NCBI RefSeq assembly: GCF_028598555.1
Contig: NZ_JAQRFN010000006.1
Location: 1-64,000, forward strand
Direction: 5' to 3'
DNA length: 64,000 nt
Origin: Xenorhabdus anantnagensis
Lineage (GTDB): Bacteria; Pseudomonadota; Gammaproteobacteria; Enterobacterales; Enterobacteriaceae
The notes under the pieces are model-generated. The model saw nothing but the letters and a program-made list of their open reading frames with translations, had not been told where the DNA came from and made no database searches. How positions within the stretch are numbered: the stretch's first letter is position 1; each line of letters starts with the position of its first letter. Shown here one piece after another: positions 15,664-24,015 of this stretch. The position numbers were made by a program, and so were the translations under genes.

Positions 15664-16806
15664 TTAATCTTGATTACATACCAGCAAATCCGAATTAATT
15701 TCCGAGATTGATCTCGCCCCTGTCAAAGTCATCGCCACCCTCATCTCTTTATCAATCAGATCCAGCAAATTGGAAACGCCAGCTTCACCTGCCGCTGCCA
15801 GCGCATAAACAAAAGCACGTCCCAACAGAACACTATCAGCGCCCAGAGCAATCATTCTCACCACATCCAATCCTGTTCGGATACCGGAATCAGCAAGGAT
15901 AGTAATATCATTTTTGACTGCATCCGCAATCGCAGGCAAGGCTCGTGCCGTTGACAGAACCCCGTCAAGTTGACGCCCACCGTGGTTTGAAACCACAATA
16001 CCATCTGCCCCAAAACGCACGGCATCTTTAGCATCTTCTGGATCGAGTATGCCTTTGATAATCATTGGCCCTTTCCAGAAATCACGGACCCACTCCAAAT
16101 CTTTCCATGAAATGGATGGATCAAAATTACTTCCCAACCAACCAATATAATCTTCTAATTTGATCGGTTTACCGCGATATACAGAAATATTGCCAAGATC
16201 GTGTGGCTTGCCATGCAATCCCACATCCCAAGCCCATTGAGGATGAGTCATTGACTGCAAAATACGACGCATAGCCACATTTGGGCCACTCATCCCGGAA
16301 TGCGCATCACGATAACGTGCTCCGGGAACCGGCATATCAGCGGTAAACACCAGATTTTTGACTCCCGCAGCCTGCGCTCTTTCTAGTACATTGCGCATAA
16401 AACCACGATCTTTCAGTACATAAAGTTGAAACCATATCGGACGATCTATGGCAGGAGCGACTTCTTCAATCGGGCATACTGATACAGTCGACAGAGTAAA
16501 TGGAATCCCCTTTTTGGCTGCGGCACGCGCAGCTTGTACTTCGCCACGACGCGCATACATTCCCGTTAATCCTACGGGAGCAAGTGCCACTGGCATTGAC
16601 ATTTTTTCTCCGAATAAGCTAGTTTCCAGACTTAATTCGGACATATCCTTTAACACACGCTGACGTAATTCAATATTGGATAAATCTGCAGTATTACGTT
16701 TAAGAGTGTGCTCTGCATAGGCTCCGCCATCAATATAGTGGAACAGAAAAGGCGGTAACTTAGCTTTTGCTGCAACCCGATAATCAGTTGGAGCGGAAAT
16801 AATCAT
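15664..16806 (-). CDS. lldD: L-lactate dehydrogenase (FMN-dependent, quinone-linked)
   Basis: 380 residues, the normal LldD length. FMN-dependent alpha-hydroxyacid dehydrogenase motifs: [12 protein letters not shown] near the start, [27 protein letters not shown], the FMN phosphate/active-site block [19 protein letters not shown] with catalytic His and Arg, and [20 protein letters not shown]. It oxidises L-lactate to pyruvate and feeds electrons to the membrane quinone pool. The usual partners lldP and lldR are not adjacent, so regulation must come from elsewhere. The leader contains a threefold 16-bp repeat. Confidence 0.95.
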   Translation of the reverse strand: MIISAPTDYRVAAKAKLPPFLFHYIDGGAYAEHTLKRNTADLSNIELRQRVLKDMSELSLETSLFGEKMSMPVALAPVGLTGMYARRGEVQAARAAAKKGIPFTLSTVSVCPIEEVAPAIDRPIWFQLYVLKDRGFMRNVLERAQAAGVKNLVFTADMPVPGARYRDAHSGMSGPNVAMRRILQSMTHPQWAWDVGLHGKPHDLGNISVYRGKPIKLEDYIGWLGSNFDPSISWKDLEWVRDFWKGPMIIKGILDPEDAKDAVRFGADGIVVSNHGGRQLDGVLSTARALPAIADAVKNDITILADSGIRTGLDVVRMIALGADSVLLGRAFVYALAAAGEAGVSNLLDLIDKEMRVAMTLTGARSISEINSDLLVCNQD

Positions 16807-16820
16807 AATATGTACCTTAA

Positions 16821-16868
16821 TGTTGAAAAGTTATTATGTTGAAAAGGTATTATATTGAAAAGTTATTC
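16821..16868. repeat. Three tandem 16-bp repeats in the lldD leader
   Basis: TGTTGAAAAGTTATTA occurs at 16821-16836, with one change at 16837-16852 and two at 16853-16868. They start 15 bases upstream of the lldD ATG, so they lie in the 5' leader or promoter. The unit is not a multiple of three, unlike the arrays inside genes. Confidence 0.85.
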
Positions 16869-17005
16869 GCACATTTTTCAAGATGCCAGAATCAAGGCTA
16901 TAACAGCCGCAATTCCCCTATAAACCAGCATGGGTAAAATTGTCCTATTTTACGCATTATAAGAATATACAACTTACTTTTTAATATTTAGTGCTTATTG
17001 AATTA

Positions 17006-17785
17006 TTAAATATCATCAGGATTTCCAACACTAACAATAAAATCATCAAAATAAGCATATTGTTCCACTGGTGGAGCCCAATCCAGTGTAGAACCGCCGA
17101 AAAAAGAACTCCATTTTATCGCATCAATGAAAACATCTTTTTCATTTCTCAATTTAAGGTTACTGGTTCTAAAAACTTCTTTATTATCGACATATTGTAT
17201 ATAAATACCATCATGCTTACCGATACTATTCAGTTTTACATATTGTGTCAGGGTATACCAAACTCCTTTCTTTAAAAGAGTTTTTAATTTAACATAATCG
17301 CCACATCGTTCCTTCTTTTCAGGATAATAGAGATAACCAAATAACTCTCCTTCTTTTCTCCACATTAAGCGACTACTGAAACCATCGAAACTATCATTAT
17401 CAATACAACCTGATGGATGATCACCACCGGTCAAACCTGGTAATTTTCCACCTTTAACCCACATAAAATCCTTATTGAACATCACCCTATATTGTAACCA
17501 TAATGCTTCATGCTCGCCGTTAATCGGTGCATTAAATGAAGTTCCGGCCTCAGAGCCGACAGTATTGGCGAGATAAGTAAGCTCTAACACTTTGTTTCTA
17601 TCATCTTGAGGATCAATAACGATATTTAATCTCCCCTGATTAAGGCCAGATGATGAAGTAGGTGAAATACCCCAGTCAGATTTAAAATTTTTTTGAGAAT
17701 ATTTCCCTATCTTGTGCTCAAAATTCACATTAACCAAATCATCATTATTTTCATTAGAAACAAGAGAAGAATAAGTTGGCACCAT
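17006..17785 (-). CDS. Polysaccharide lyase family 14-like protein
   Basis: 259 residues, beta-rich jelly-roll style. WLQYRVMFNKDFMWVKGGKL followed by PGLTGGDHPSG, then SSRLMWRKEGELFGYLYYPE and DDFIVSVGNP match the PL14/alginate-lyase-like fold (KGGKLPGL is its hallmark). No signal peptide is visible at the chosen start (AAGGGG upstream of ATG 17785), so either secretion is non-classical or the protein is cytoplasmic. It stands alone between lldD and the thioesterase. Substrate not predictable. Confidence 0.65.
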   Translation of the reverse strand: MVPTYSSLVSNENNDDLVNVNFEHKIGKYSQKNFKSDWGISPTSSSGLNQGRLNIVIDPQDDRNKVLELTYLANTVGSEAGTSFNAPINGEHEALWLQYRVMFNKDFMWVKGGKLPGLTGGDHPSGCIDNDSFDGFSSRLMWRKEGELFGYLYYPEKKERCGDYVKLKTLLKKGVWYTLTQYVKLNSIGKHDGIYIQYVDNKEVFRTSNLKLRNEKDVFIDAIKWSSFFGGSTLDWAPPVEQYAYFDDFIVSVGNPDDI

Positions 17786-18221
17786 AATTGACCCCTTATT
17801 AAGTTATATTTACATTTCTGCATAAAACTCCATGCAACATGAAATAATTTCAGAAAATCATTACAAAATATATATTCATATTGTCTCTATTTAAAATGAT
17901 AGTCAAACCTTATAATTGGTTAACCATATTTAAAATAACTCACTGGTCTTTTATATTTAATATATAAATACATCCACCTTTCAGGTTAAACCTAATTTAT
18001 ACTAAAAGCAGTGGATTGCTCTATAAGAATCATCTGGTCATCACTTTCCCGTTATAACGTATCATCTATTCTTTATAGCTATTTATATTCCATATCTGAA
18101 ATTTATATGAAACAACTTCCTTGTTGAGTTTTGCCTGTTTTTCCATTTATTGAATTAAATCATTAATATCAGTTAGTTAATAATTAACGCTCAAACAGTA
18201 TCAAAAGCGATAACCTCAGGC
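17786..18221. other. 436-bp AT-rich non-coding stretch
   Basis: I see no gene, RNA or strong repeat. It separates the lyase-like gene from the thioesterase; both are on the minus strand, so it should contain the lyase promoter. Confidence 0.4.
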
Positions 18222-18977
18222 TTATCCTGCTAATTTTCTGGCCTGTTTTTCGAGCCAAGAAATCACTGTACCATTATTAAACAAGTAAAAATGCCCTCCT
18301 GTGAAAATCTGTTGCTCTACTCGATTAGGTAACACAGGCAACCATTCCGCCAACCGAGAAACAGGCACTCTATTATCCTGAGCTCCACCTATCACAAGGG
18401 CTGGGACATTTAACTTTACCTTCTGTAAGCGAGACAAAGAATCCAGTAAAATTAGATCGTTTCTCATTGTTTCGATCACATAATTACGCAATTCAGGATT
18501 AGACAGAACATTTGCTGGCGTTCCCTCACACTGCTCAAGAATATTCAAGACATAAGAGTCAGAATATTCCTCACATGGCTCATTTTTGAAACTTTCGGGA
18601 TCTATGAAACCGCGGGCAGAGATAATGAGCGCTAACTGATTTTCTGGTAATTCACTCTCAAGCCTACAAGCAACCTGATAAGCAAGCTCCGCTCCCAAAC
18701 TGTGTCCAAACAGTAATAAAGGTTTATCCTCTCCTAATCTTAAACGCTTTATTGAAGTCAGAATATCGGACATGACAGTTTCAACATTCAACTGAAAAGG
18801 CTCTGAAACTCGCATTCCCCTACCCGCCAGTTCCAGACAATAAACCTCAATAAATTCCGATAACTTGTAAGCCAACTCGATGTAAGAAAAACAAGAGCCT
18901 CCGGCGTGATGTAGAAATAACAACTGTACTCTAGCTTCTGGCTTTTTAATCACAGAAAATAAAACTGAATCAGACAA
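18222..18977 (-). CDS. Type II thioesterase (NRPS/PKS editing)
   Basis: 251 residues, alpha/beta hydrolase of the GrsT/RifR type: LLFLHHAGGSCFSYIEL, nucleophile Ser in LLLFGHSLGAELAYQVA, Asp in GGAQDNRVPV and His in FTGGHFYLFNN. These enzymes remove stalled acyl groups from carrier proteins of peptide and polyketide synthases. No synthase lies nearby, so it probably serves clusters elsewhere. The start is TTG 18977 with AAAGGAA nine bases upstream; no ATG fits. Confidence 0.85.
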   Translation of the reverse strand: MSDSVLFSVIKKPEARVQLLFLHHAGGSCFSYIELAYKLSEFIEVYCLELAGRGMRVSEPFQLNVETVMSDILTSIKRLRLGEDKPLLLFGHSLGAELAYQVACRLESELPENQLALIISARGFIDPESFKNEPCEEYSDSYVLNILEQCEGTPANVLSNPELRNYVIETMRNDLILLDSLSRLQKVKLNVPALVIGGAQDNRVPVSRLAEWLPVLPNRVEQQIFTGGHFYLFNNGTVISWLEKQARKLAG

Positions 18978-19337
18978 ATTTATATTCCTTTAGCAGTATA
19001 ATGGGAAGATCTTGTGTGAATAGAAGTTGAATTATGTTGAACTGTAAGCATCGTAACTCCCTGATAACTTTTCATTTCTCGAAAAATAAAATAAGAGATA
19101 TTCCATTAATCTTTCAAGCGGTTTCTTCATGCTTACACTGCAACTTGGAATAGATTAAATATTAATAACGCTGAAAATCACTCATTACACACAGAATAAT
19201 AATTATTTACTTCTTTTTCTATAACAGAAAAAATTGATTAGATTATAATTATTAATTAACTAGCAACGTTAAACCTGATAGCGTCACATACAGGACGACA
19301 GAAAATCGGTAGTTCCCCCTAAAATAATCCATGAAAG
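18978..19337. other. 360-bp non-coding stretch
   Basis: AT-rich, no gene seen. It should hold the thioesterase promoter on the minus strand near its left end. Confidence 0.4.
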
Positions 19338-19372
19338 ATATAGAGCCTCATCTGGTAAGGCTCTATATTTTA
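19338..19372 (-). terminator. Terminator after the NADAR gene
   Basis: ATATAGAGCC and GGCTCTATAT form a perfect ten-base stem with an 11-base loop directly beyond the NADAR stop codon. Confidence 0.75.
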
Positions 19373-19374
19373 AC

Positions 19375-19917
19375 TTATTCCTTTAACTTATCGCGCACAG
19401 CCATCAGTGCAAACCCTAATAAGTTCAGACCATCCCACGTCAAAGGATTATTGATATTGATGGAGTTTTCTGCTAACCCGATACCCCAAATGCGGTCAAC
19501 AGGGCTAGCCTCAACTAATATTTTATCCCCTGTATTCAATAAGAACTCTGCCAATGACTTGTTTTGAGAAAATTTCGCCGAGTTCCCTTCAATCACTATT
19601 TTTAACCGATGTTCATCCCAAATCGATTGGTTAAAACCACGTATTTCACGTCCATATGCTTTTGCTGCCTCTGGCGTTTTAGCATGGATAATTTTTTTTA
19701 GCGCTTCGGGATCATTAAACAAACGGGCTTTCTCTGCCATCATATAATGTTCCGTACTGACATATTTTATATCATCAATAGTAAATTGAGCCAGATACCA
19801 TTGGCTTAAACAAGATTTGGTTATTTGGTTGGAATGATTGGTTTTATGCCCCCAGAAAAAAAGATATTTCAGCTTCTTTCCTGATTGATATAAATCACAT
19901 AAAATTCTAATATCCAT
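19375..19917 (-). CDS. NADAR family protein (YbiA-like)
   Basis: 180 residues. LSQWYLAQFTIDDIKYVSTE followed by HYMMAEKARLFNDPEALKKI, then EILLNTGDK-like and VDRIWGIGL (core of the NADAR fold) and a C-terminal LLGFALMAVRDKL. NADAR proteins hydrolyse N-glycosidic bonds in riboflavin intermediates, as YbiA does, or in ADP-ribosylated nucleic acid. Single gene with its own terminator. Confidence 0.85.
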   Translation of the reverse strand: MDIRILCDLYQSGKKLKYLFFWGHKTNHSNQITKSCLSQWYLAQFTIDDIKYVSTEHYMMAEKARLFNDPEALKKIIHAKTPEAAKAYGREIRGFNQSIWDEHRLKIVIEGNSAKFSQNKSLAEFLLNTGDKILVEASPVDRIWGIGLAENSININNPLTWDGLNLLGFALMAVRDKLKE

Positions 19918-20138
19918 ATTAACTCTCTATAACACGCTAACTTATCTTTAATACATAAACGCTCTCTATAATACAAAATTTTTTATGTTTGTCGATGCAT
20001 ATTATGTCATTTTCATTGATATAGAATAAGAGTAATAAAAAAATCAAAACATAAAATAACTAATGTAAAAGATAGCAAGTGAAAATAATCACACGTGGAT
20101 TCACATATTTTTAGATAAATCTTCATATTATTCTGCAA

Positions 20139-20591
20139 TCATTTGCTACTTGATTTACGACCAATAACAAATACAGCAGCCAATCCCACTAAATCAATTG
20201 TAATTAAAGTACCAGCAAACAACATTTCTCCTCTAAAAGCAAAGACAGTCGCCACAATTAAGATAAATATAGCAATGAAAAACCCCATCCATTGCCCTCT
20301 TCTATCTCTATTTATCATTCCATCCAGCGCCTTACTCTGCTTTTCATGTTGAAAAATCTGTTCTTTTTCTCTCAGAGAAAACACTCTTTCAGCATAACCC
20401 GGTAAAATTGATTCATAACTCTTTAATACTTCAGGGGATGGAAATGAATCAAGGCAATAAGAAATTTCTTTATTTTCAAGTAAATATTCATTTGATGAAT
20501 CAACACCTAAAGCATCGCGGTAATCATTTGTCGGCATAATATCGAGAATGCTCCCTATCGCTCTGAAGTAATGACTAATGTCAGCGTTCAC
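20139..20591 (-). CDS. DUF2335 membrane protein
   Basis: 150 residues from GTG 20591, chosen because AGGGGAGAAGAC lies just before it. A soluble N-terminal half ends in LREKEQIFQHEKQSKALDG; two transmembrane helices follow (MGFFIAIFILIVATVFAF and LFAGTLITIDLVGLAAVFVI). This is the DUF2335 pattern (GYAERVFxLxExEQxHR). It lies 110 bases downstream of the Cro homologue on the same strand, so it is probably in the same operon. Confidence 0.7.
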   Translation of the reverse strand: MNADISHYFRAIGSILDIMPTNDYRDALGVDSSNEYLLENKEISYCLDSFPSPEVLKSYESILPGYAERVFSLREKEQIFQHEKQSKALDGMINRDRRGQWMGFFIAIFILIVATVFAFRGEMLFAGTLITIDLVGLAAVFVIGRKSSSK

Positions 20592-20701
20592 GTCTTCTCC
20601 CCTAGTAATATACACAAAAAACACTTCAATAAAATCAGCGATATAACTAAGTTCAATCTATAATAGAGATGAATTAATCGTACCTTTGATCTTTTCTCTG
20701 T

Positions 20702-20899
20702 TCACAATACACTTTGTTTTTGACTAGGAAATGGGCGGCATTCTTCAGCTTTGTAGGTCCCATCTTCCTGACGAATCAAAAATATTTTACGCCCCGCACG
20801 CAATGCCTTACTGATTGCAGTTTGATGAACTCCCACCAAACGCGCTGCGTTGGCTTGACCATTCAACTTCACATATTCTGACAATGGGATTTTTTCCAT
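20702..20899 (-). CDS. cro: Lambda Cro homologue
   Basis: 65 residues: MEKIPLSEYVKLNGQANAAR, then LVGVHQTAISKALRAGRKIF and a C-terminal EECRPFPSQK. Alignment by eye to lambda Cro is close over the full length (helix-turn-helix at GVHQTAISKAI). GGAGGAAATGT precedes the ATG. No CI gene or other phage genes are adjacent, so this is an orphan regulator. It may control itself and DUF2335 through the operators just upstream. Confidence 0.85.
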   Translation of the reverse strand: MEKIPLSEYVKLNGQANAARLVGVHQTAISKALRAGRKIFLIRQEDGTYKAEECRPFPSQKQSVL

Positions 20900-20922
20900 A
20901 CATTTCCTCCTTCTTCCTTGAA

Positions 20923-20963
20923 ATAATATCTAAAGTACTAAATATTTCAATACTTTTAGTATT
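20923..20963 (-). promoter_or_regulatory. cro promoter with palindromic operators
   Basis: On the minus strand TTGAAA (20950-20945) and TATTAT (20928-20923) are 16 bases apart. AATACTTTTAGTATT at 20949-20963 is an inverted repeat (arms AATACT/AGTATT) at the -35, and related half-sites (AGTACT, TAGTATT) occur on both sides. This looks like an autoregulatory Cro operator. Confidence 0.6.
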
Positions 20964-21006
20964 TATAGTATTAATAGAGCTAGCATTATTCTCTGAAAAC
21001 AGCCTT

Positions 21007-21435
21007 ATGATGGTTAAAGAAAGCACTGAATGTTTGTATGATAGCGGTGCAGATCAGATAAATATTGAGTCTGGCAACCAGCAAAGCATTTACTTAAAGG
21101 ACAACAATAAATTATTTAGTGCTTGCACACCTAGGCCTAAATGGGTTGAGTGGGCGGTTTTTAGTGGCTCTATAAGTTGTGCTTTGAGATTTGAGCGTGG
21201 AGACGATTTAAGTGATTTAGGTTGGTATATGGATATAAGTGTGGAATTCCTTGTTCGCCCGGATGGTGAGAACAACTTTAATGGTCGGTGTTGTATTGGC
21301 AGGAATGATTATGGGGGGTGTAAACAGCGTGCCAGAGATACATTGCGGGTTTTTATCTGGAAACTTTCCAGAATAACGCAGCGTCATTATCGGCCCATAA
21401 ATAAAAATCCGCTTAAACGGCATGGGCTTCATTGA
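21007..21435 (+). CDS. Hypothetical protein divergent from cro
   Basis: 142 residues from ATG 21007. Cysteine-rich with FSGSISCALRFERGDDLSDL, LVRPDGENNFNGRCC and CKQRARDTLRVFIWKLSR. There is no convincing ribosome site. The frame extends upstream through the operator region, which is probably accidental. If real, it would sit where a CI or antirepressor gene is expected, but I see no helix-turn-helix. Confidence 0.35.
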   Translation: MMVKESTECLYDSGADQINIESGNQQSIYLKDNNKLFSACTPRPKWVEWAVFSGSISCALRFERGDDLSDLGWYMDISVEFLVRPDGENNFNGRCCIGRNDYGGCKQRARDTLRVFIWKLSRITQRHYRPINKNPLKRHGLH

Positions 21436-21763
21436 GTCTTTTATGAAAAAAGATACTGTCACAATTTCTGAGTGATACATTCCCCAGCGTGATAGATACA
21501 ACGTCACCCACAATTTTATTTGCATAGATTGTGCCTGAGAACATCCCTCTGGGGCATGTACCGCCCCGTGAACAAAGAATGGAGAAACATCTGAGACAGA
21601 AAACCAATTTCCATGTGGAATTTTTTTCTAAAACACACGCTGCAATCATTGTCATATCACGCTGTTTTTACATGATATTTTATCCTATAGTCAGTTATTG
21701 TGCATAACTACACAGGTAACTCCGATTAAAGGAAACAGCAAGTTTTATTCTTAATTTCAGGCA

Positions 21764-21790
21764 ATAAAAAACCCCGCATTTGCGAGGTTT
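21764..21790 (-). terminator. Terminator of the csp transcript
   Basis: On the minus strand AAACCTCGCA and TGCGGGGTTT form a ten-base stem with a two-base loop and run into TTTT. It lies 23 bases after the stop of the YmcF-like frame, so csp and that frame share a transcript. Confidence 0.85.
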
Positions 21791-21812
21791 AACTATCTGA
21801 ATGTATGCCTAT

Positions 21813-21935
21813 TTAAACAGGCAACATAACTGATTTACAAAAAATACATTTCGCTCCGTATGGATTACTCTCTGATACATCAAAGAGATATCTCCGATAC
21901 TGTGAGCCTTTACAGCATGGACATCTGAAATAGAT
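21813..21935 (-). CDS. YmcF-like cold-shock small protein, apparent AUC start
   Basis: Two codons after the csp stop, in the same frame, a 40-codon reading frame begins ATC-TAT-TTC. It reads (M)YFRCPCCKGSQYRRYLFD then SNPYGAKCIFCKSVMLPV. The two CxxC pairs (RCPCC, CIFC) and the FDV-x-E-x-NP-x-GAKCIFCKS pattern match YmcF/YnfQ of E. coli, small proteins encoded just downstream of cold-shock genes. There is no ATG, GTG or TTG before the conserved part; AAGG lies five bases before the ATC. I recall non-AUG starts being reported for the E. coli proteins. A zinc-ribbon fold is inferred. Confidence 0.7.
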   Translation of the reverse strand: MYFRCPCCKGSQYRRYLFDVSESNPYGAKCIFCKSVMLPV

Positions 21936-21941
21936 GTCGCC

Positions 21942-22154
21942 TTAGAGAGGCACCACATTTGCAGCCGCTGGGCCTTTCATACCATTTTCAATGGTAAATG
22001 AAACTTCTTGCCCTTCATCTAAGCTTTTAAAATCATTACCTTGGATTGCAGAATAATGAACAAACACATCTTTGCTGCCATCTTTTGGAGAGATAAAACC
22101 GAAGCCTTTATCGTTATTAAACCATTTTACTAAACCAGTCATTGTATTAGACAT
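21942..22154 (-). CDS. CspA-family cold-shock protein
   Basis: 70 residues, full length. RNP1 is KGFGFISP and RNP2 is DVFVHYSAI; both RNA-binding motifs are intact. AAAGGAATTCAT precedes the ATG. It binds single-stranded RNA and melts structure at low temperature. The leader is long (start of the neighbouring gene is over 300 bases away) and contains GTACGTACAAA near 22213-22223, similar to the cold box of cspA, which would fit temperature control. I cannot decide between CspB, E and G by eye. Confidence 0.95.
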   Translation of the reverse strand: MSNTMTGLVKWFNNDKGFGFISPKDGSKDVFVHYSAIQGNDFKSLDEGQEVSFTIENGMKGPAAANVVPL

Positions 22155-22479
22155 ATGAATTCCTTTAAATTTTTTGAATTGCCATAAGGCAGAATAAGGT
22201 TTGTTTTTAATTTGTACGTACTTATGGGAACTAATTAGAAGGAATTCGCAATGAAGGGATATCTAAGATAACGCTTAATGGTGAACTGCTTTAAACTTGC
22301 TTGTCATAAATAGGTCTGTACTTCCAAACCGATGGCGCTATTAACTCACATCTTCACTGATATAGCAAACTTTATTTTCTATCTCGCTTTCTTTTTGTTA
22401 AAACCTTTGTCCGGTTAGTGACTCAGCTGTGATGACATGAGAGCGAGCCAGAGGCCTGTTGGGATAACGCTGTTGTAGA

Positions 22480-23346
22480 TTAACGGGCAATTGCCACATT
22501 CGCTTTGATATGTTTAAGGTGAACTACAATCGTAAAGGTAACAACCACCAATAATGACCATGCTCCCCATTTTCCTGCATGAACAACAGACCAAGCGCCT
22601 AATTGATTCGGGTATTGCCAGATCCCAAAGAAGGTCCCGAAGTTTTCCGCCAACCAAATAAAAAAACCAATCAGTATAAAAGCAAGTAATAGTGGCATTC
22701 TGCATTCTCTATCCAACGGCGTATAAAAAACAGTACCACGTGCATACAAACCGAAAATAAAAGCAGTTAAGTACCAGCGATAATCATCAATATAATGATG
22801 ACTAAAGAAGTTGATATAAATTGCCAGTGCCACCAATGTTGCCATCCAATACGGTGGGTAATGCTCAATGCGTACCTTAAAAAAACGCCATGACTGTATA
22901 ATGTAGCTCCCCACGGCCGCATACATAAAACCTGTAAATAGTGGGACTCCCCAAAGCTTAGTAAACGCAGCATCAGGATATTGCCATGAACTAATAGATG
23001 CTGAAGTCTTAAATAGCTCCATTATAAAACCGACTAAGTGGAAGACGCAGATCGCTTTCAACTCATCCCATGTCTCGAGTTTTAACCGTATTAATAATGC
23101 TTGAAAGGTCACTGCAAATACTAATAGCACATCATAACGCGGTATGCCCACGATGCCTTTTGCTGGAACCAAAAATAAAGCCAAAAAAAAGAAACCGGCA
23201 AATAAGCACGAGCGTGCATTAATCAATCCAAAGAAAAGAAACTCTAAAATAAATCGCTTAACACCTGTGCTGTTATTGGGCTTATGAGCCATTAAGAAGT
23301 TATCAACTTTATGCAGCACATTCAGTTTCTGGCACCTGCTTTCCAT
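22480..23346 (-). CDS. DUF817 integral membrane protein
   Basis: 288 residues with about eight transmembrane helices. KTSASISSWQYPDAAFTKLW followed by GVPLFTGFMYAAVGSYI, and WLAENFGTFFGIWQYPNQ, match DUF817 (YoaT-like). The family has no established function. An internal ATG at residue 19 (MAHKPNN) is a possible alternative start, as no strong ribosome site precedes either. Confidence 0.8.
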   Translation of the reverse strand: MESRCQKLNVLHKVDNFLMAHKPNNSTGVKRFILEFLFFGLINARSCLFAGFFFLALFLVPAKGIVGIPRYDVLLVFAVTFQALLIRLKLETWDELKAICVFHLVGFIMELFKTSASISSWQYPDAAFTKLWGVPLFTGFMYAAVGSYIIQSWRFFKVRIEHYPPYWMATLVALAIYINFFSHHYIDDYRWYLTAFIFGLYARGTVFYTPLDRECRMPLLLAFILIGFFIWLAENFGTFFGIWQYPNQLGAWSVVHAGKWGAWSLLVVVTFTIVVHLKHIKANVAIAR

Positions 23347-23747
23347 TTAATTAACCTGTTGATGTTATTTATTGTCAATTCACTACGATAATGTCTATTT
23401 CACGCCGCGAATTCTAGCAGGATTTGAGTAACCATTCACCAGCACCTTATGACTCACCCATTTCTGAGCAAATAGCGCAATTTAGAACCAAGTATAAAAA
23501 CCACATATTATGGCACAGAGTGTCATAAAACAACTTCGGATAGAATAAAGGTAAGAAAATATGATGGATGATGTGAACATATCTTTGTGATGATAAATAT
23601 GCCCACAGTCAAGAACAATCCGAAGATCGTTGCAGCAATAATATGAACAAATTTCCTATATCCACTGGGTTTCAGGTTGCAAAATTGCAACTCGAAAATT
23701 AAGGATATATCTTGCTTACCAATAAGACAGCGTTAACTAAAGAGAAA
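23347..23747. other. 401-bp intergenic stretch with a palindromic element
   Basis: No gene seen on either strand. The only clear structure is the inverted repeat at 23657-23709, listed separately. Confidence 0.4.
23657..23709. repeat. Short palindromic member of a dispersed repeat family
   Basis: The ends TATATCCACTGGGTTTCAGG and the opposite-strand TATATCCTTAATTTTCGAG are imperfect inverted copies flanking the inverted repeat GTTGCAAAATTGCAAC (23676-23691). Both ends match the ends of the longer element at 40016-40157, so this looks like an internally deleted copy. Confidence 0.6.
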
Positions 23748-24014
23748 TTATGGTTCAATTTCAATATCTGTCAGTGGATAACAGCTACAAGGTAAAATTT
23801 CCCCTTCATTGACAAACGCTAATGGCTTACAAGGATATCCGACTTTCCCCTTCACCAAACGGACACGACAAGAACCGCAATACCCTTGTCGACATTGGTA
23901 TTCGAGCTGAACTTTACTGTGTTCCAGCGCTTCCAACAAATTACCGTGGAAGCCTGAAGAATAACGGATATATAAACCCTGCCGTGACGGCAGGGTGACT
24001 TTGTAATCAGCCAT
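23748..24014 (-). CDS. yfaE: 2Fe-2S ferredoxin that maintains NrdB
   Basis: 88 residues from MADYKVTLPSRQGLYIRYSS. Cluster ligands are in YQCRQGYCGSCRVRL and LPCSCYPL (C-x4-C-x2-C...C). YfaE donates electrons to rebuild the diferric-tyrosyl radical of NrdB. ATG 24014 follows the nrdB stop by one base, so the two are translationally coupled. The longer open frame upstream of this ATG overlaps nrdB and is not used. Confidence 0.95.
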   Translation of the reverse strand: MADYKVTLPSRQGLYIRYSSGFHGNLLEALEHSKVQLEYQCRQGYCGSCRVRLVKGKVGYPCKPLAFVNEGEILPCSCYPLTDIEIEP

Positions 24015-24015
24015 A

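Noticed and set aside
20815..21006. N-terminal extension of the plus-strand frame divergent from cro, containing a hydrophobic stretch
   Set aside because: It is antisense to the start of cro and to its operators; the hydrophobicity comes from reading AT-rich operator DNA.
21413..21655. Minus-strand frame of 80 codons, cysteine-rich
   Set aside because: It overlaps the plus-strand frame, has no ribosome site and no family pattern. I could not decide that it is real.
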